Source: Phycisphaerales bacterium
GTDB lineage: Bacteria > Planctomycetota > Phycisphaerae > Tepidisphaerales > Tepidisphaeraceae
DNA: 47,226 bases
Reading direction: 5' to 3'
Assembly: GCA_028291615.1 (NCBI GenBank)
Contig: JAQGHM010000201.1
Location: 1-47,226, forward strand
Shown here piece after piece: positions 14,970 through 23,057 of this stretch (the stretch's first letter is position 1; the number at the start of each line of letters is the position of its first letter). The notes beneath the pieces are model-generated. The model was not told the origin of the DNA. It was given only the letters and a program-made list of their open reading frames with translations, and did not search any database. Both the position numbers and the translations under genes were made by a program.

Positions 14970-15467
14970 GTGGTGGGCGCGGCGTACGTTGACGATTTGC
15001 TTGCGGGGATGCTTCGCAGCTACTTGGTTGACGATGCGAAGCTGGTCGACGCGTTGCTGGAGTCCCAAGGACCACTTGGTACGTTCTCGAGCAGGATAAA
15101 TTTGGTTTATGCTCTTGGCCTGATACGTGACGATCAGCTGGCAGATCTCAACACGCTGCGGAAGATCCGAAACGAGTTCGCGCACTCGCACAAGGCGCTG
15201 TCGTTTGACGTGCAGCCCATTTGCGACTTGTGCGACAACCTGAATCAAATCAGATTGATGTCGCTGCTTCGTGGTCAGATGTCGGCTGAGGAACGCGACA
15301 TCCTGCTTGATAGAGTTAAGACCCGCCGACAGCGCTTCGTGGGCAATTGCGTGCATCTAGCGGTCGGTCTGATGGTCAGAGGCGCTGCGATCAAGCACCG
15401 CGAGCCCGGTAGAGAACTCGACTCCAGCGGATCGACTTTGCCCTTCGAAGGCAATCAGCCGGCGTGA
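14970..15467 (+). CDS. MltR/DUF4145-like helical protein, 5' end probably frameshifted
   Basis: The open frame from GTG 14970 gives 165 residues. The sequence VGAAYVDDLLAGMLRSYLVDD, then RINLVYALGLI, then LRKIRNEFAHSH resembles the mannitol-repressor (MltR)/HEPN-like helical family. In that family a leading E-x-D-R-G motif belongs to the same domain, and here it lies in frame just upstream of 14970, after an in-frame TAG. The family's usual N-terminal helix is encoded in another frame, so the gene is probably damaged or needs a frameshift. The RNEFAHS motif is HEPN-like (RxxxxH), but ribonuclease activity is not established. It sits between two attC-like signatures, as a gene cassette would. 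The C-terminal 30 residues look poorly conserved. Confidence 0.5.
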   Translation: MVGAAYVDDLLAGMLRSYLVDDAKLVDALLESQGPLGTFSSRINLVYALGLIRDDQLADLNTLRKIRNEFAHSHKALSFDVQPICDLCDNLNQIRLMSLLRGQMSAEERDILLDRVKTRRQRFVGNCVHLAVGLMVRGAAIKHREPGRELDSSGSTLPFEGNQPA

Positions 15468-15512
15468 TAACCAGCCGTTGCAGCGGACCGGACGGGCGTT
15501 GCGGTCCTTATA
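15465..15512 (+). repeat. second attC-like left half after the MltR-like gene
   Basis: Directly after the stop (TGA-TAA) the sequence reads TAACCA, then GCA and GACCGG at exactly the same spacing as after the 14542 gene; 17 of 24 positions are identical. It goes on with a GGACCG/CGGTCC inverted pair (15485-15512). The expected right half with a GTTRRRY-type box is not found, so the site is truncated or decayed. Confidence 0.35.
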
Positions 15513-15636
15513 CAAATGGGATGTGAAGCGCGCGGCGGACGACGAGATCATCCGCCTTGCCGTGCGATGGTTTCTGATCTCCGACCCGCGGCCGCGCGAG
15601 CACTGGTGGCAGTTCTGGCGCCCTCGCTCCCCCTGA
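15513..15636 (+). pseudogene. possible coding remnant
   Basis: One frame, open from upstream to a TGA at 15634-15636, reads like a protein end (LYKWDVKRAADDEIIRLAV, then RWFLISDPRPREHWWQFW). It has no start codon with a ribosome-binding site and no recognised homologue. It may be the 3' remnant of a lost gene in the gap 15468-15820. The rest of the gap holds a hairpin and the promoter of the next gene. Confidence 0.25.
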
Positions 15637-15649
15637 TGTTTCCGGCGGG

Positions 15650-15703
15650 TCGGCGGCCGGCGGGGGGGTGAAGGCTTGAAACCTTCCCCCCAAGCTGCCG
15701 CCT
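15650..15703 (+). terminator. long GC-rich hairpin, probable terminator
   Basis: GAAGG (15670-15674) pairs with CCTTC (15682-15686). The G-run at 15662-15668 pairs with the C-run at 15687-15691, and GGCGGC/GCCGCC extend the stem outward. A T/A-rich stretch follows. The position, between the island and the next promoter, suits a terminator. Confidence 0.5.
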
Positions 15704-15751
15704 TTAAATTCCCCCACCAACCTCATCCTTAAAATAGCCCAAACATTTCCC

Positions 15752-15790
15752 TTGACTCCACCAGATTAGTTAGGGCATAATTCACCTAAC
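15752..15790 (+). promoter_or_regulatory. promoter with flanking operator-like repeat before the 15821 gene
   Basis: TTGACT (15752-15757), an 18-nt spacer and CATAAT (15776-15781) form a good sigma70 promoter. The -10 is bracketed by a perfect inverted repeat, GTTAGG (15769-15774) and CCTAAC (15785-15790), a natural place for a repressor. The start codon follows 40 nt later with GGAAGGAG. Confidence 0.55.
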
Positions 15791-15820
15791 GGACGCCAAT
15801 CATCTGGAAGGAGCCTCACA

Positions 15821-16411
15821 ATGCAGACGACCCGTCAACTCGACCGTTTCTGGAACGCCCGGCAGTATGACCGCCTTGCTCGCGAGTTGCTTACCGCACG
15901 CGTCGAAAGCTCCCCGCGCCTCGTCGCCGAGCTCGCCCACCCGGTGCCAGCCGCCGCCATGGCGCTCATCCGCCTCGACGAGCTCAACCAGGGCTTTCAC
16001 CCGCTCAATGATAAGCTCATCCGCACGATCATCGCCGCCCAGGAAGGGGACGGCGGCTGGGGCGATCTCGTCGTCTCCGCCCTCTGCCTCCGCGCCCTGA
16101 TGTGCAACCGCGGGCAGGGGGTCGCGATCGATCGCGGCATCGCCTATCTCGCCAATCTCCAGAAGGCCGAAGGTGCCTGGCCCGCCTACCCCATCCGCCG
16201 CACCCCCGAAGACCCTTACGTCTCCGCCTTTATCCTCTTCCATCTCGCCGACCAACCCGCCTTCCGCGCCGCCGTCCGCCTCGAAGACGCCGTCGCATGG
16301 CTGGCGCAAAACGAAGCCACCTTCGACGACGAAAGCCGCCGCCTCTGGCACCGTGCCAGCCTCCGCTGCCGCCTCGGCGCTCCGCGCCCCCTCGCGACCG
16401 CCAGCAACTAG
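15821..16411 (+). CDS. uncharacterised protein with prenyltransferase/squalene-cyclase-like helical repeats
   Basis: A 196-residue soluble protein with a strong ribosome-binding site (GGAAGGAG). The segment IIAAQEGDGGWGDLVVSALCLRAL at about 69-92 is the QxxDGGWG-type repeat of the alpha/alpha-barrel found in squalene-hopene cyclases and prenyltransferase beta subunits. A second weaker unit is IDRGIAYLANLQKAEGAWPAY at about 104-124, followed by PYVSAFILFHLAD. It is far too short for a cyclase (about 630 residues) and lacks a DxDD motif, so it is not expected to make hopanoids. A small repeat protein of binding or scaffolding type is more likely. Codon use is richer in C-ending codons than in the island genes to its left. 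It stands alone with its own promoter and an operator-like repeat. Confidence 0.55.
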   Translation: MQTTRQLDRFWNARQYDRLARELLTARVESSPRLVAELAHPVPAAAMALIRLDELNQGFHPLNDKLIRTIIAAQEGDGGWGDLVVSALCLRALMCNRGQGVAIDRGIAYLANLQKAEGAWPAYPIRRTPEDPYVSAFILFHLADQPAFRAAVRLEDAVAWLAQNEATFDDESRRLWHRASLRCRLGAPRPLATASN

Positions 16412-16448
16412 TGAGTCACCCCTCGTTCTTTGACAATTTACCCCCGTT

Positions 16449-16490
16449 TTGACCCGCCCAAACCCGCGGTTGACCCGCATAAACCCGCGA
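16449..16490 (+). repeat. two tandem 21-bp repeats
   Basis: TTGACCCGCCCAAACCCGCG plus one base (16449-16469) is followed directly by a near copy (16470-16490) that differs at three positions. It lies 40 nt after the 15821 stop. Iterons of this kind can bind a protein, but no partner is evident. Confidence 0.5.
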
Positions 16491-16618
16491 TTTACCTTCA
16501 CTTTTTCAGCTCATTCGCCGCCCGATTTCACCGGCAACCCTAGCTTCTACAACCACTTCCATCAAATCAAACGAGCATCGATGCGTTCCGCGAACATTTT
16601 TCAGATGACTCTCCCCGC

Positions 16619-16646
16619 TCTTCATGTTTCACGTCTTCATGTTTCA
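16619..16646 (+). repeat. double TCTTCATGTTTCA repeat
   Basis: Two exact 13-base copies (16619-16631 and 16634-16646) are separated by two bases. The reverse complement of the same word occurs just before the 13185 gene (near 13125-13137). It seems to be a short dispersed intergenic word. Apart from the repeats and the terminator nearby, nothing is seen in the gap 16412-16729. Confidence 0.45.
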
Positions 16647-16665
16647 GGATGCGTTCCGCAAATAA

Positions 16666-16701
16666 ATTCGGGGCGACCCTCCGAAAAGGATCGCCCCGAA
16701 T
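16666..16701 (-). terminator. terminator of the leftward LysM gene
   Basis: A perfect 11-bp stem is formed by ATTCGGGGCGA (16666-16676) and its complement (16691-16701), with a 14-nt loop that can pair internally. On the minus strand it is followed by TTTATTTGC. It lies 29 nt after the LysM stop codon. Confidence 0.75.
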
Positions 16702-16729
16702 GGGATTTCAAATCAGTGTTCAGCGGCAA

Positions 16730-17902
16730 TTAGCGGCGGTCGTTCTCAATCGAAGAATCGACCCGCTCCTGGCTGGGTGAGGCAACCGCAGCCACGGTCG
16801 CCTTCTCCGGCAGTTCCAGGATCATCCCCAGCTTCAGCTTCTTCGGATCAGACCCGATAGCCGCCTTGTTCTTCTCGTAGATCCGTTCCACGAAGGTCGA
16901 CTTGCCGTAAACCTTGAGCGAGATTTTGTACAGGCTATCGCCCGACTGCACCTGGTATTGGGTCTTCGGGTCGATCTTCACGTCCTGAACCACGCTCGCC
17001 ACCACGCCGGTCGGCCGCTCGCTGGCGACCGCGATTGTCTTGACCTCGTCGGCCTTGGGAAGGATCAGCGTCGTCCCCAGCTTCATGTTGTTCGGGTTGA
17101 CCGTCGGGTTGGCCCGCAGGATGTGCGGATAGTAAGCCGCGCTGCCATATGCCTCGATCGCGATCGAAGAAAGCGTATCCCCCGACTGCACGACGTGCGT
17201 GCCTTCGGCGGTCCTTCCCGCCGAAGCCGCCACCGGAGCCGCGGCCGCGGCCGGGGCCGCATGCGTCACCGAGGCGCGTCCGGTCGAGCTCTTGGTCGCG
17301 TGGCTCTCAGCGGCGCCGAGCAGGTCATGCGTGCTTACCCCGCCGCCCCAGGCATCATTCGGTTTGAAGTAAAGCTTCGGCTCGGAGTCGCCCGTCGCCG
17401 GTGTTCCCAGCGCCATGACGTCATGCTTGATGGCGGTCGGCTTGACCGCCGGTTCGCGATCCTTGACCGGCGTTGCCTTGGCCAATGTCCCCGCGGGTGC
17501 CGGGGTCGGGGCGGCGATCTTCTCGCTCTTGCCGTCGACCAGTGCTCGCTTCCAGGGATCCTTCGACTTGCCGGCCGGCGCCGCCGGCTGCTCATTGCCA
17601 GCATCATGCAGCGCAGTCTGCGCGTTCGGTGAAGCGGCGTTGCCAAAAGCCGCCTGTCCGGCGGTTTCAGCGCCACCGATCTTCCCGACCGTCCCCTTAT
17701 CATCGGTGCCCGCAGCGCCGGCGGCCAAGGGCTCGCCCGGCTGGGTAATCTCGATGATGCTCCCATTCCCACCAGCGCCGCCGCCGGTGGCAAGTTGGGC
17801 TCCGTTTTTGTTGTTGGCAGGGGGGGCGACGAACAGGTAAACGACCAGCACCGCGATCAGGCCACCGCCAATGGCCATGCCGAGCTTCACTTCCTTGCGC
17901 AT
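16730..17902 (-). CDS. membrane-anchored protein with two LysM domains
   Basis: A 390-residue protein. An N-terminal membrane helix (about 8-26) acts as a signal anchor and is followed by a 200-residue, low-complexity Ala/Pro/Gly/Lys-rich spacer. Two LysM domains close the protein, at about 235-283 (HVVQSGDTLSSIAIEAYG to LGTTLILP) and 315-365 (YQVQSGDSLYKISLKVYG to LGMILELP). LysM domains bind N-acetylglucosamine-containing polymers such as peptidoglycan. The protein therefore probably ties the inner membrane to the wall or guides wall enzymes; it has no catalytic domain itself. The ATG has GGAAGGAG upstream. It follows secDF by 110 nt on the same strand and ends at a strong terminator, so it may be the last gene of that run. 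Confidence 0.88.
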   Translation of the reverse strand: MRKEVKLGMAIGGGLIAVLVVYLFVAPPANNKNGAQLATGGGAGGNGSIIEITQPGEPLAAGAAGTDDKGTVGKIGGAETAGQAAFGNAASPNAQTALHDAGNEQPAAPAGKSKDPWKRALVDGKSEKIAAPTPAPAGTLAKATPVKDREPAVKPTAIKHDVMALGTPATGDSEPKLYFKPNDAWGGGVSTHDLLGAAESHATKSSTGRASVTHAAPAAAAAPVAASAGRTAEGTHVVQSGDTLSSIAIEAYGSAAYYPHILRANPTVNPNNMKLGTTLILPKADEVKTIAVASERPTGVVASVVQDVKIDPKTQYQVQSGDSLYKISLKVYGKSTFVERIYEKNKAAIGSDPKKLKLGMILELPEKATVAAVASPSQERVDSSIENDRR

Positions 17903-18012
17903 AATCGGGACTCCTTCCCTAAGGCTCGTATTTCAAGCCGCCTAGTTGTCAAACGTGAATCGGACGGGCCGCGTTTACAGCCCGCCGACTCGTATGTTCT
18001 TCCCAAACGTTC

Positions 18013-21000
18013 TCAGACCTTTTGTACAGCTCCCGCAGCGCCCGATACAACCCCGGCAGCGCCCGTGTTCTTCGTCGTCGGCCGTTGCCCGGTCTGCGTC
18101 TGTTTCGCCCCGATCAACAAAATTGGGGCGGCAATCGCAATCGAAGAATACGTACCGATCAATATGCCAATCAAAAGAATGAAAGTAAAGCCGTGAATTG
18201 CCGGGCCGCCCCAAACATACATGACAAATAGCGTCATCATGGTCGTGCCGGCGGTCAGCAACGTTCGCGAGAGGGTCTGGTTGATCGAGTCGTTGATCAG
18301 CGCCCGCGAGATGGTTCCATACTTGCCGCGGTTCTCGCGGATGCGGTCGAAGACGACGATGGTATCGACCATCGAGTAGCCCATGACGGTCAGGATCGCG
18401 GCGACCAGCGTCATGTTGACGCGGAACGCCTCCAACCCGAGCGCGCGGCCGATCGCGGTGTCGGCCAGCCAGTGCGACAAACCGACCGCGCCGATGACCA
18501 TGATCGTGTCGTGGATCATCGCGGCGACCGTCGCCGTGCCGTACTTGTGGTCGCCAAACCGCAGCCAGATCCAGACCATGATCGCCAGGATCGAGCCGAG
18601 CGTGGCAAGCATCGCCGCCCGCTGGGTATCGCCTGCCACCTGCGGGTCGAAGTTGCTCACCTTCTGCAGGCTGGGGTCGGTCACGACCCCTTCATTAACG
18701 ACCTTCCACGCCGGCGCTGCAAGCTTGTCGCGCCAGTCGGCCGGGTTCTTGGAGTAGTCGAAGTTCTTGTTGTAAACCAGCACCACCGCCGCCCGCGTCG
18801 GGCTCTGGCCGGTGTTGCCGTCGATGCGGTTGACGCGGATCTGCTTGAGCGCCTCGGGGTCGTTGAACTTCAGCAGCGCGCGGTTGATGCGCCCGTAGAT
18901 TTCGTCGGGTTCAAGCGGGGGATCGATGTTGTTGAGGATGATCGCCTCGCCGCCCGCGAACTGCGGCGCATCGGGCACCTCCTGCCCGTTCACCACGAAG
19001 CGGTTCTTGGTGAGGAGCACCGGGCGGATCACGCCGGCCTTGGTGGCCTCATCGAACGCCGCGCCGGACTGTTCGAACTTGGAGGGAACGGCGACGTCCA
19101 TGACGTCGGCCATCACGGAGAAGATCGCGTCGCTGACCTCCTTGCGCTTGTCGTTGGCAGTCACGACCGAGAAGGTCTTGTACTTGCCTTTTTCAAACTG
19201 GTCACCGATGGCGACCACCGCCGGCTGGGGAATCTGTTCCGGCCGCTTGGCGATGCGCTCGCGCACCTCGCCGTCGGACATCGGGCGACTGGTGGTGATC
19301 TGCACCTCGGTGCCGGCGGCGAACTCGACGTCGAGCACCTTCCCTTGGCGTCCCTGCTGCACAAGCGCGATCATCCCGAGGATGATGAACACCGCGGAGA
19401 ATCCGATGAAGTAGGGGATCTTGCCCATCCAATCGATGTTGGGGTGCATGATCTTGTTCCACTTCGGATAGGAGAGCGGGAAGCTCCCCAGCTTACGCAC
19501 GCCGTACTTCTCGATCATGATCCCGAAGATCGTCCGGGTGACGAACAGCGCGGCGAACATTGAGGAGAGAATGCCGATCAGCAGCGTGAGGCCAAAGCCC
19601 TTCACTTCTTCAGAACCGAAGTAGATCAGGAACGCGCTGGTGATGGCGGTGGTGACGTTGGAGTCGAGAATGGCGGTAAAGGCGCGGTCGTAGGCGTTGC
19701 GCATCGCGAGCTTGAGCGGCAGGCCGCGCATCTCTTCCTCGCGGAGGCGCTCGAAGATCAGCACGTTTGCGTCAACCGACACGCCGATCGTCAGCACCAG
19801 GCCGGCGATGCCGGGGAGCGTGAAGGTCGCGCCCATCATCGCCAAAACGCCCAGGATCACGATCAGGTTGAAGACGACCGCGATCACGGCGACCACGCCG
19901 GTGATGTGGTAGTAAAAGATCATGAAGCAGGCGACGACGCAGAGCCCGGCGATGCAGGCGAACATGCCGGCGCGGAGGTTGGCCTCGCCAAGCTGCGGGC
20001 CGACCTCTCGTTCGCTGATCGGCTGCTCGTCGAGCTGCGCGGGGAGCGATCCGGCGTTAAAGGTGTTGATCAGGTAGTTTCGCTCGCCCTCGGTGTACCC
20101 CTTCTCGCCGCCGTCGATCGTGCCGCTCTTGCCGATCTGGCTGCGGATGTTTGGGGCGGTGATGATCTTGTTATCCAGGACGGTGCCGAGCGGATGATTG
20201 ATGTTGTCGGCGGTCAGCTTGGAAAAGAGGGCGGCGCCGGCGTCGTCGAACTCGAAGCCGACGATCAGGTCGCCGCGCTGCGAGGCGGTGGGGTAGGCGC
20301 GCTGCAGGGCCCAGTCGCGGCCGGTGTCGCGGTGGGTCATCGACCTTTCGGGCGTCGTCCAGGCGAGCGCGTAGAGCTTCTCGCGCCACTTCATGGTGCC
20401 GGCGTGGCGGAATTCCTCGGGCTTATCAACCTCAAACCAGCGCGACTGGTCATTGGCTTGGGGCGAGGGCCCCTCGCCGCCGGGTTCGAGGCGCTTCACC
20501 ATCTCGGCCTGCTCACCCTGCGGGTTGTCCACAAGGATGTGGAACTCGAGCACGCCCGAGCCGCGGAGCAGGCGCTTCAGATCGGCGGCATCGTCGATGC
20601 TGTTCTTGGTCGCCAGGAACTTGGGGTAGACCTGTTCGAGCTTCTCGATCGTATCCTTGCGTTCGGGGAAGCGGGCCTTTAGGTCAGCCAGTTGCTTGGC
20701 CTTGTTCGGATCGTTGGATTCGAGAAGCGCCAGCACTTCGGCAGAGGTGAGGTTGGCTTCTTCGATGCGGGTCTTGGCCTTGTCATATTCGATGTTGGCC
20801 TCGGCGCGCTGGCGGCTGAGGTCACTGATCTTCGCATCGTCCTTCTTGGCGGCTTTGCGGAGCTCGACAAGCTGGGCGTCAACCGCGGCGCGCTTGTCGT
20901 AAAGCGATCGAAGCTGGGCAAAGAGGGCTTCGCGCTGCGTGTTGCTGTTAGCGAGACGCTTGAGCTCCTTGTCGCGCGCGTCGCTGCTCAGGCTCTCGAC

Positions 21001-21450
21001 GGCATTGACGACCTGGGCGGTGGTGACGTTGCCGTGGTCGATTTGCTCGATGAGAGCGGCGTATTCCCTCTTGATGTTTCCCGAGCCCTCCTTGGTCATC
21101 GAGGAGCGGGGGAGCTGGATCTCCAGGCGGGTGTCGCCTTGCGGACGCCAGATCAGGTTGCGCGTGCCGGTCGGATCGACGCGCTTCTTAAGCAGCGCCG
21201 CGACCTGTTCGGCGAGGTTGCCGTTGGTGTTGCGGGCGCCACCGGGCGGGGGCTTGATCTCATAGAGGAGGCTGGTGCCGCCGGCGATGTCAATGCCAGG
21301 GCGGAGGTTGAGCTTCTCGTTAAAGGGGACGCTCGGGCTGACGAAGCGCTTGATGGAGAAGATCCCGTCGGTCAGCGGCGGGATGCCGAAAAGTCCAACG
21401 AGCAGCACGACGATGATGAGCGTCACGCGGCTGGCGTAGTTCTGAGACAT
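18013..21450 (-). CDS. secDF: fused SecD-SecF protein export membrane protein
   Basis: One 1145-residue chain joins SecD (about 1-660) and SecF (about 690-1145), the proton-driven partners of SecYEG that pull preproteins out on the far side. SecD marks are LRPGIDIAGGTSLLYEI near 50, ISEREVGPQLGEANLRAG near 480 and VLTIGVSVDANVLIFERLREE near 560. SecF marks are FAAGTEVQI, and VMGYSMVDTIVVFDRIREN in the last third. The extracytoplasmic P1 domain of the SecD half carries an extra charged coiled-coil-like insertion of about 130 residues (roughly 135-270), absent from the short proteobacterial SecD. The C-terminal tail is Gly/Ala/Thr-rich. It lies 77 nt after yajC on the same strand. The ATG lacks a clear ribosome-binding site, and a CTGAGTG tandem repeat sits in its leader. 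Confidence 0.95.
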   Translation of the reverse strand: MSQNYASRVTLIIVVLLVGLFGIPPLTDGIFSIKRFVSPSVPFNEKLNLRPGIDIAGGTSLLYEIKPPPGGARNTNGNLAEQVAALLKKRVDPTGTRNLIWRPQGDTRLEIQLPRSSMTKEGSGNIKREYAALIEQIDHGNVTTAQVVNAVESLSSDARDKELKRLANSNTQREALFAQLRSLYDKRAAVDAQLVELRKAAKKDDAKISDLSRQRAEANIEYDKAKTRIEEANLTSAEVLALLESNDPNKAKQLADLKARFPERKDTIEKLEQVYPKFLATKNSIDDAADLKRLLRGSGVLEFHILVDNPQGEQAEMVKRLEPGGEGPSPQANDQSRWFEVDKPEEFRHAGTMKWREKLYALAWTTPERSMTHRDTGRDWALQRAYPTASQRGDLIVGFEFDDAGAALFSKLTADNINHPLGTVLDNKIITAPNIRSQIGKSGTIDGGEKGYTEGERNYLINTFNAGSLPAQLDEQPISEREVGPQLGEANLRAGMFACIAGLCVVACFMIFYYHITGVVAVIAVVFNLIVILGVLAMMGATFTLPGIAGLVLTIGVSVDANVLIFERLREEEMRGLPLKLAMRNAYDRAFTAILDSNVTTAITSAFLIYFGSEEVKGFGLTLLIGILSSMFAALFVTRTIFGIMIEKYGVRKLGSFPLSYPKWNKIMHPNIDWMGKIPYFIGFSAVFIILGMIALVQQGRQGKVLDVEFAAGTEVQITTSRPMSDGEVRERIAKRPEQIPQPAVVAIGDQFEKGKYKTFSVVTANDKRKEVSDAIFSVMADVMDVAVPSKFEQSGAAFDEATKAGVIRPVLLTKNRFVVNGQEVPDAPQFAGGEAIILNNIDPPLEPDEIYGRINRALLKFNDPEALKQIRVNRIDGNTGQSPTRAAVVLVYNKNFDYSKNPADWRDKLAAPAWKVVNEGVVTDPSLQKVSNFDPQVAGDTQRAAMLATLGSILAIMVWIWLRFGDHKYGTATVAAMIHDTIMVIGAVGLSHWLADTAIGRALGLEAFRVNMTLVAAILTVMGYSMVDTIVVFDRIRENRGKYGTISRALINDSINQTLSRTLLTAGTTMMTLFVMYVWGGPAIHGFTFILLIGILIGTYSSIAIAAPILLIGAKQTQTGQRPTTKNTGAAGVVSGAAGAVQKV

Positions 21451-21461
21451 AACAATTAGTC

Positions 21462-21489
21462 CTGAGTGCTGAGTGCTGAGTCCTGAGTG
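21462..21489 (-). repeat. four tandem 7-bp units in the yajC-secDF gap
   Basis: CTGAGTG, CTGAGTG, CTGAGTC and CTGAGTG follow one another without gaps, 12 nt before the secDF start on the minus strand. The tract could vary in copy number by slippage and so alter leader length, but this is inference. Confidence 0.6.
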
Positions 21490-21527
21490 CGGGGAGCAAA
21501 TACCCAGGCGATTGGATAATACGACGG

Positions 21528-21887
21528 TTACTTTGCTTCGGTTTTGTCTTTGTCCTCATCCTGGACGCGGTGGATCGCGTTTCGGGTGAACTTGATCTTG
21601 ACGTTGTTGGTCTCATCGACCTTGACGGTGATCTCTTTGTCGTTGACCTGGGTGATCGTGCCGAGGATTCCGCCGATCGTCTGGATGCGCTGGCCCGGCT
21701 TGAGCTTTTCGAGCTGCTGGGTGCGTGCCTTGTCCTGGTTGCGCTTGGCGCGGAAGACGAAGAAGTAGAGAACCGCGACGCCCAGCAGCAGGGGAAGCAT
21801 CGGCCCTTGGAGGATCGATGGTGGCGCGGCGGTGGTGGGGTTGGTTCCCGGGGTGGTCTGGGCGAGCAGGTTGAGAACGAAGTTCAA
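21528..21887 (-). CDS. yajC: preprotein translocase auxiliary subunit YajC
   Basis: A 119-residue protein with a single N-terminal membrane helix (about 30-46, PLLLGVAVLYFFVFRAKRNQ) and the YajC cytoplasmic domain, with the signature LKPGQRIQTIGGILGTITQVND followed by strands up to FTRNAIHRV. YajC associates with SecDF in the holo-translocon. The proposed start is TTG at 21887: AAAGGA lies 8 nt upstream, and the codon overlaps the tgt stop as TTGA, a typical coupling arrangement. A longer reading back to 21932 would overlap tgt by 49 nt and begin with atypical residues. The order tgt-yajC-secD-secF is a classic conserved cluster. The N-terminal 25 residues before the helix (NLLAQTTPGTNPTTAAPP) are longer than in most homologues. 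Confidence 0.92.
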   Translation of the reverse strand: MNFVLNLLAQTTPGTNPTTAAPPSILQGPMLPLLLGVAVLYFFVFRAKRNQDKARTQQLEKLKPGQRIQTIGGILGTITQVNDKEITVKVDETNNVKIKFTRNAIHRVQDEDKDKTEAK

Positions 21888-23032
21888 GGCGGTTGTCCTT
21901 TCAATTGCGTTTCCGTCGGTCCCAGTGAACACCGGGGGTCGTTGCGACAGAAGTCGTCGAAGACGCCGCCGGCGATCGCCCGGCGGATGTCCGCCATGAA
22001 CCGTTGGTAGAATCGGATATTATGCACTGAAACCAGAACCGGGCCAAGCATCTCGGACGCAAAAAAGTAATGGCGGATCGCGCCGCGGGTGAAATGCTGG
22101 CAGGCGTAACAGTCGCAGCCCGCCTCGATGGGGCCGGTATCCCGCTGATATTGGGCGTTTCGCAGGCGGATCGGGCCGCTGGCTGTGAAGGCGTAGGCGT
22201 TGCGCCCGTTACGCGTCGGGAGGACGCAATCGAACATGTCCACCCCCTCGCGCACGGCAGAAATGATATCGCGAGGGTAACCCACCCCCATCAAATAGCG
22301 GGGCTTATCGGCGGGGAGCAGGGGGGTTACGAATCCAAGGACGCTCTTCATCGCCTCGAACCCTTCCCCAACGGCAAGGCCGCCGATGGCGTAGCCGGGG
22401 AAATCCATTCGGATGAGCTCGGCCGCGCAGCGCTCGCGCAGGGCCTGGTCGGTTCCGCCCTGGACGATGCCGAAAAGGGCCTGGCGATCGGGGCGGGCGT
22501 GGGCTTCGATACAAACCCTAGCCCAGCGAAGGGTTCGCTCGACGGCGGTGAGGTGATACTCGAGCGGGGCATCAGCCGGGGGACACTCGTCAAAAGCCAT
22601 GATGATGTCCGCCCCAAGGTCGTTCTGCACCTGCATCGATCGGGCGGGGGTGAGGTGGATGCTTGCGCCGTCGATGTGACTGCGGAAGGTGACGCCGTCG
22701 TCGTTGATCTTATTGAGGTCGGCGAGGCTGAAGACCTGGAAGCCGCCGGAGTCGGTCAGGATCGGACCGGGCCATGCCATGAAGCGGTGGAGGTCGCCTA
22801 GATCGGCGACGACCTTCTCACCGGGCCGGAGCATCAGGTGATAGGTGTTGGCGAGGATGCATTGGCTACCCGTGGCGGCGACGTGATCGGGCAGGACGCC
22901 CTTGATGGTACCCTGGGTGCCGACGGGCATGAAGGCGGGGGTGTCAAAGCAGCCGTGTGGAGTCTGCACGCGACCGAGGCGGGCGCGAGTGGCGGGGTCG
23001 CGCTGGAGAAGTTGATAGGTCACCGCAGGCAT
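21884..23032 (-). CDS. tgt: tRNA-guanine(34) transglycosylase
   Basis: A 382-residue enzyme. It swaps guanine-34 in GUN-anticodon tRNAs for the queuosine precursor preQ1. The catalytic features are D94 in ILTDSGGFQVFSL, the GVDMFDCVLPTRNGRN block (265-280) with the nucleophilic aspartate, and the zinc site C306-x-C308-x2-C311 plus a later His (HNIRFYQ). The ATG at 23032 is chosen because the homologous N-terminus (TYQLLQRDPATRARLGRVQTPHG) begins there. The open frame extends further upstream only as Ser/Pro-rich sequence inside the neighbouring gene. It starts 25 nt after the glycosyltransferase stop and ends in a TTGA overlap with yajC. No queuosine biosynthesis genes are in view. Confidence 0.95.
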   Translation of the reverse strand: MPAVTYQLLQRDPATRARLGRVQTPHGCFDTPAFMPVGTQGTIKGVLPDHVAATGSQCILANTYHLMLRPGEKVVADLGDLHRFMAWPGPILTDSGGFQVFSLADLNKINDDGVTFRSHIDGASIHLTPARSMQVQNDLGADIIMAFDECPPADAPLEYHLTAVERTLRWARVCIEAHARPDRQALFGIVQGGTDQALRERCAAELIRMDFPGYAIGGLAVGEGFEAMKSVLGFVTPLLPADKPRYLMGVGYPRDIISAVREGVDMFDCVLPTRNGRNAYAFTASGPIRLRNAQYQRDTGPIEAGCDCYACQHFTRGAIRHYFFASEMLGPVLVSVHNIRFYQRFMADIRRAIAGGVFDDFCRNDPRCSLGPTETQLKGQPP

Positions 23033-23057
23033 GTGAAGGGGCGGGAATGGTACAGGA

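Noticed and set aside
13561..15512. A CRISPR array or transposon in the repeat-rich island
   Set aside because: The repeats are long, few and irregularly spaced, without spacer-sized units, and no transposase, integrase or cas gene was found.
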